From Schizochytrium sp. CCTCC M209059 (taxonomy: Eukaryota; Sar; Bigyra; Thraustochytrida; Thraustochytriidae): a stretch of DNA of 64,000 nucleotides. The stretch covers positions 337,420 to 401,419 of the forward strand of contig KN805388.1 in NCBI GenBank assembly GCA_000818945.1, in the 5' to 3' direction. The notes under the pieces are model-generated. The model ran no database searches, had not been told where the DNA came from, and saw only the letters and a list, made by a program, of their open reading frames with translations. Shown piece by piece: positions 61,601 through 64,000 of the stretch. How positions within the stretch are numbered: position 1 is the first letter of the stretch; the number at the start of each line of letters is the position of its first letter. The translations under genes and the position numbers were made by a program.

Positions 61601-64000
61601 CCGTCTCGTTGCCGTTGCGCGTGCAGCTCCATAATTTAAAGACCAAGAGCGCGCGTTCCTTGTATGTATCGCAGTCGCATCGTTGCCGATCGATTGTGTC
61701 CGCAATAAGCCGCCACTTGTGGTCCCGGCCACAGCGAAGATCATTCGCTGTGGCTACGCGAATGTACCCATCATACAGGCCCTCGGCGGTACGCTTCACC
61801 TCGTATGTGTTCAAGAGCTCCTCGTTGATCCCCTTGAAGCATCTATCATCATGCTCGGAGATTTCGCGCGGCTCAAAGCCTTCAGGGTCCCACGTGGCGG
61901 TATAGAGATAGTTGTAAAAGGGGTCTGCCGTGGTCTCGTTTAGCGACCGCGTCAACGAGTCACTCGCCATGATGCCCGTGTACGGATTCGCAAGCCCGGT
62001 GGGGCAAAAGTAGCCCACAGGACATGGTTTCGACTGAGCTTGACCCTTGCCCGTTCCCCTCTCGCAGTAATATCCTTCTTCGCAAAGCGCATCGTACCTT
62101 CCCTGAGGAGCTTCGAGACTCACGTCTGTCGTCGTCGCAAAATCGCAATAGTATCCAGGCGCGCATTCAATGTCCAATGCGTTCACAGCATTTGTGCCTT
62201 GACCGCAAATATAGCCTTCGTTACAAGGTTGCGCCTCCGCTTTGTTTGTGTAGGCGCAAATGAGATCTGCCTCGCACGTGCCGACCACCCAGTCGTCTGA
62301 ACGAGTGCTAACATTGTACTGAAAGTACCCCGGCGTGCAATTTCGAGACGCATAATACGTTTCTGACACCGGTTGCTCAATAAAGAGCGACCCACGCCCA
62401 AAGTAGCCTTCGTATGTGCCATCTCCGTATCCTTGATGGTACACACCGCCGGATTGAATTTCGTACCGCGGGCCGTGAAAATCGCGGAACCGCTGGTAGA
62501 CCTTGCTTCCCTCGGGCTGTGCATTGCTGTAGCACTGGACAGTCACACTGACTTCGTTTCCGTCTGCGTCCAGGATAATCTCCTCGCTTCCTTGTACCTT
62601 GTCAGAGTCGACCAAGTTCGGTCCGCGGCCGCGAGCGTCGATTGGCCATTCCAAGTACCCATAGTAAAAGTTGGTGCCCTTGTTCAGACACTTGTATTGC
62701 GACTCGCTGAGACCTGTCGGCGTGTATGGGGTTGGCAGGTCATCGTACGAACAAGGAAACGACATGCCATCCATCGGGCACGTTACGCCCGGTGGACAAA
62801 TCGTGCATTCATCGCTATCTCGAAGTTCCCAGTTCTTGGACCATGTTCCAGCGGGACAGCCTCGGCACACAACACTCTCGCCGGGTTGTGTCATCGTTTT
62901 GTAGGTTCCTGGGGGGCAGATTAGAGCCTCCGAGGTACCGTCGTTCACACACTCTGTACCTGCAGGACACGGGTAGCATGAGACGGTTTCGATGGTCGGC
63001 GCATAGTAGCCGGGAAGACATTTTGCAGCTTGAACTGTACCTTCGAGGTACGCGAACTCACCAGGGTCCGTGGGAATTGGTACTGACGCGTTCTTGGGGC
63101 AGTAAAAGCCCTTGGGGCACAATCCAGATCCCTTCGGGGACGTTGAGCCCAGTTCGCAGTAGAAACCTTGTGCGCAGGGTTGCGCATACAGATAGTCACC
63201 CTCAAGCAGCTCGTCATAGCCCACGCCTCCAGGACAGTAAGTGCCCGGTTGGCACGGGTACGGGCGCAATGTGGTATCATTGCGAAAGACATCCGAAGTC
63301 ATCGTGCCATTCGAGCAGTAGAAACCTGCAGGACAGCGCGTGTCTGGGCGCTCGAGACCGCTTTGCGAGCACACAAATCCGGGAGGGCAGCTTGCTGGGT
63401 CAACGCGGCCAAATCCCGGGCAAAAGTACCCCGGCGGGCACGCAGTGCAAGTCGTCTGACCGACCATGCTGTTAAAGGTCGTTGGCGGGCAAGGAAGCGG
63501 CGTGTCCATGCCACTTCGAGGACAATACGTACCCACAGGGCACGTTAGCCTCGTACCAAAAGGGCAGTAGAATCCCGGTGGGCAGTCCCCTGCGCCCTGA
63601 GGCGAGGCGCTGCCTTCGGGGCAGTACATGTTCTCGAAACATGGCTGCGGTGTTGTCACGTTCTTCATGTGGCTCTCCCCGACGGCGGTGCCCGGCGCAC
63701 AGTACATCCCGGCGGGACAAGGGACCGGCCGCCGCAGATTAAAATTCGAGTACTGGAAAGCATAGTCCGTAACGCGCATTGCATCCGCATCACTAAGACG
63801 CAGGCAGCTGTCATCGAGACAGAAGCGACCGCGCATCGGGATAAAAGGAGCGTCTGGGTCGAGAGGTAAGAGATGGCGTTCCGCCCAAAACCTGGCTGGG
63901 TAGCTCGAAACCTGCAGGCCAAAGTCTTGCGTCGCATTGCTCCAGCACGCTGTGGATCTCGCGCCGAGCACAAAGTCGCCGCCAAGCGGAGCGCGATGCC
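55656..64000 (-). CDS. Giant Cys-rich (GCC2/GCC3-type) multipass membrane protein, 5' partial
   Basis: The frame is open from the window edge (64000) to TAA 55656, about 2780 residues; the true start lies beyond. The N-terminal 1600 residues form cysteine-rich repeats of the GCC2/GCC3 (ephrin-receptor-like) type: CPAGMYCAPGT, CPPGFYCPFGT, CPPGYFCPGFG, CAQGFYCELGS and so on, about every 20-45 residues, probably extracellular with N-glycosylation sites. From about 59205 to 57560 there are roughly eleven hydrophobic helices, the first after WSPLGWFDLINTFQFSWDVYALF. The C-terminal 630 residues are cytosolic: two CxxC pairs (57100 and 56910) that could bind zinc, acidic SSDEEDE repeats, and a long coiled coil (about 56250-55800). 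GCC2/GCC3 proteins occur in ciliates and oomycetes, mostly uncharacterised. A sensory or adhesion role is inference. Confidence 0.85.
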   Translation of the reverse strand, partial: HRAPLGGDFVLGARSTACWSNATQDFGLQVSSYPARFWAERHLLPLDPDAPFIPMRGRFCLDDSCLRLSDADAMRVTDYAFQYSNFNLRRPVPCPAGMYCAPGTAVGESHMKNVTTPQPCFENMYCPEGSASPQGAGDCPPGFYCPFGTRLTCPVGTYCPRSGMDTPLPCPPTTFNSMVGQTTCTACPPGYFCPGFGRVDPASCPPGFVCSQSGLERPDTRCPAGFYCSNGTMTSDVFRNDTTLRPYPCQPGTYCPGGVGYDELLEGDYLYAQPCAQGFYCELGSTSPKGSGLCPKGFYCPKNASVPIPTDPGEFAYLEGTVQAAKCLPGYYAPTIETVSCYPCPAGTECVNDGTSEALICPPGTYKTMTQPGESVVCRGCPAGTWSKNWELRDSDECTICPPGVTCPMDGMSFPCSYDDLPTPYTPTGLSESQYKCLNKGTNFYYGYLEWPIDARGRGPNLVDSDKVQGSEEIILDADGNEVSVTVQCYSNAQPEGSKVYQRFRDFHGPRYEIQSGGVYHQGYGDGTYEGYFGRGSLFIEQPVSETYYASRNCTPGYFQYNVSTRSDDWVVGTCEADLICAYTNKAEAQPCNEGYICGQGTNAVNALDIECAPGYYCDFATTTDVSLEAPQGRYDALCEEGYYCERGTGKGQAQSKPCPVGYFCPTGLANPYTGIMASDSLTRSLNETTADPFYNYLYTATWDPEGFEPREISEHDDRCFKGINEELLNTYEVKRTAEGLYDGYIRVATANDLRCGRDHKWRLIADTIDRQRCDCDTYKERALLVFKLWSCTRNGNETACADLVDDGDGFLATFAYTTSELKFIQSRKLCAQALDPSIECEGVSHGELVESTQNGTALQSGKVVYDMETYCNGMEDPEACMLFKFRNDASQLRKRTMAFASYDDLKSFVFTDGENLIDDDASALLGQRLMTRHGIAASTASYNPYQGAFSAQLDIKLACSLTEKCSYTDAILYDLWAAVQFIDEFGDAAEALLESSRLDSCACQDLARCPDGTTSLVGANNIYDCVKNDNEVLERLMPYVPTNPLINMSGWEDTIELVDRELSEEEEEAGVFGQYVTSDGYVGMGKVPLKAWDIAVVTMDFRDLMRNLTYNDHYQLSVYLDCAPCKVRFVCSTIDEDERPECCDCDPHGLPYFFEDVYYEPEDYPDNKHALVQVSISAMRDLEVIFVLELLHGLYYGPFHDISPASGDIVIHRPSRANWGQRDQFLSVIVAEEFEDLALPYNLPLSMRSSGSASGLDYSTYEIEDDAFIDRIARIEIGDPEYGIRSNTDFSGDTLERRQRRRQLQSSDGEYTTIDDLLDGANNSTNNTLEYVARDPASVLARDEGWWDLVDGEGADFFALHYLPFFSNCREYDSHIFLSKVLEMHPAPHCTRVSLEETIYVSPYPWKDQLEPQADDCRLTPEELDDLYAPNKFCVDAGDCADKEAEYPGMSLSCTYEEEIYRAASKTRWYEAAEGSTLFHITKYPVAVEDFVTTGDEKWGRRDNLADLIGTENLIPIEVEEDFGSQENLVPRKVYFFLMYYQYNAEQKSIVYGSIRFDDMCTISDDPAVIEKYSKYNPPIGECESEDFEYNLYFRWSPLGWFDLINTFQFSWDVYALFFAIVGAGSTLVGIVLWAFSRVLTRLKHPPPFKFFSFYRTVAKPSAYGTLLCSVPVALAALVSLAWFDWLGSDEPAKTPSAATFEGITGNFQDTLILTDKNRERYRKGRMGLSFIVVSLYLVIASIKLAIPANRFDERKRDERAKYGVHRGDSDELDELNDDELESSVTWQPRFWKRSHAVLLSLAESLALLAIFEFTYSGIFETYVVEFLVCFKIGHMMLNLFLQDILRDVHLIAPFVVVIQVVEMTVTMGASDFMDFVVSYVVELGMMLVERLVAEPVTDHINLMWPKWKLMLRRRFVNNRRKMTRDQRAREEAEWKKVNELIALETEGVEPLLGAYATYVNSAQALMMAPFVNIFLIVFNKTTEIPDGYGIRETDLKFYFMFSLLIIPFTLAMDIFLLNTQELTLGFKIYEYVSYQQYRFSVREHRWQMDADTVDESIAPKLQYIDSLCFSSQYFFLAGLHAWGILLFVFGVTVHIRNTYNLFADPMMPAIVLVVWLLCILFEKLLRRAGDKLRIWRLKSLEGTVDDDVANKLAVGAGRQEDLEQERLELQAMNSERFRHRFLERNRPWILQHLAELLTPRTLQMPGPDGRPNIEYIRDVYNDLVAMGEGRRQVGDREDISSDEEDDQELLRRNWSKAPLSASSKAIAQYWLMRARQRRAFHKLVKGHIAKQVDDTCGKCGRNQQSGVQMFAELADENHQPDPRALDKLIRAYEEAYPGKGFDGALWQAFFRGHAIFTTRCQVCLDQQRQAEMAKRREAMRAPGASRVARAVDISSDEEDEADDDVYDPVIVSRTSTEGRAMLKWLNAARTRLGGEFPRPDAREQMKEYANRMKDAKLRKEARRKSRRAAKEGNASQAGGSDGPGARSRGIANPDLDGPEFGQVSLSAASTAILQRWVRSAQASLVTKGQQKMTQIRADLDGVLDQMQEEDDWFFSADFRHEGLALQQVGVELRDKALALDGDAQIRIGELEQQLEAFRIETNQEIDGMTATLDEHIQQEKLKTIEDAEDKIQELTQAMQQLKDHFKLEPNLTSAQRTEKTKNHNQQVQQLEQRIANERTRQLEQLDIRLQEKREDLRGKIEKLKQALALKKRDTNEAILAIRQEVNAQVAPGETKFQRTAVVYLNKANRKIEAKKAEDAANANAKQPIVKKQRRRRKK

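Overview
This is eukaryotic nuclear DNA. It holds long uninterrupted reading frames of 200 to 2800 codons with typical eukaryotic domains: a Nup98-96 nucleoporin, polymerase kappa with UBZ fingers, a cyclic-nucleotide-type AGC kinase, HGH1 and a CFAP97-type ciliary protein. No introns are visible. Coding DNA is GC-rich, intergenic DNA is packed with tetranucleotide microsatellites, and there are two assembly gaps. A thraustochytrid/labyrinthulomycete (intron-poor, GC-rich, flagellate stramenopile) fits best; this is an inference from style, not a database match.

Layout. 1-137: start of an unidentified minus-strand gene. 411-987: a 577-bp ATTG array. 1081-3720 (-): a leucine-rich-repeat protein whose C-terminal half matches the NEL E3-ubiquitin-ligase pattern, otherwise known from bacterial effectors. 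4548-6584 (-): an ABCD-type half transporter with a histidine-rich insertion. 7721-8890 (+): a FAD monooxygenase, followed by its decayed tandem copy (9383-10537). 11602-12339 (+): CFAP97-like. 12761-13378 (+): a small basic protein. 13992-16115 (-): DNA polymerase kappa. 16549-18201 (-): an acidic protein with two PAH-like helical modules. 18202-22649: a 4.4-kb gene-free stretch with a 220-bp satellite. 22650-24533 (+): a membrane-anchored NAD-type glycerol-3-phosphate dehydrogenase. 25129-26061 (-): histidine-pathway HisA isomerase. 26460-30917 (-): a CH-SAM-actin fusion. 31802-37891 (-): Nup98-96. 39037-40257 (-): HGH1. 40819-42372 (+): TSTD2/TrhO-like rhodanese. 42800-44308 (-): TMEM175-like channel. 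44309-47722: simple repeats including a 497-bp GACAGC array. 47723-51346 (+): a PH-CNB-CNB-AGC kinase with altered phosphate-binding cassettes. 52772-54661: a large inverted-repeat (foldback) element. 55656-64000 (-): a giant cysteine-rich multipass membrane protein, cut off by the window end.

The genes are mostly unrelated housekeeping and signalling functions; no operon or cluster logic is apparent. Promoters are mostly divergent or stand-alone. Three gene pairs converge (24533/25129, 42372/42800 and 51346/55656), and 40257/40819 is a divergent pair sharing 561 bp. The most noteworthy items are the eukaryotic LRR-NEL protein, the CH-SAM-actin fusion, the kinase with altered cyclic-nucleotide pockets, the histidine-rich ABC transporter, the foldback element, and a recurrent intergenic palindrome TAGGCCTA. 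Most start codons were taken as the first ATG in frame; several open frames extend upstream only through GTG or TTG codons.
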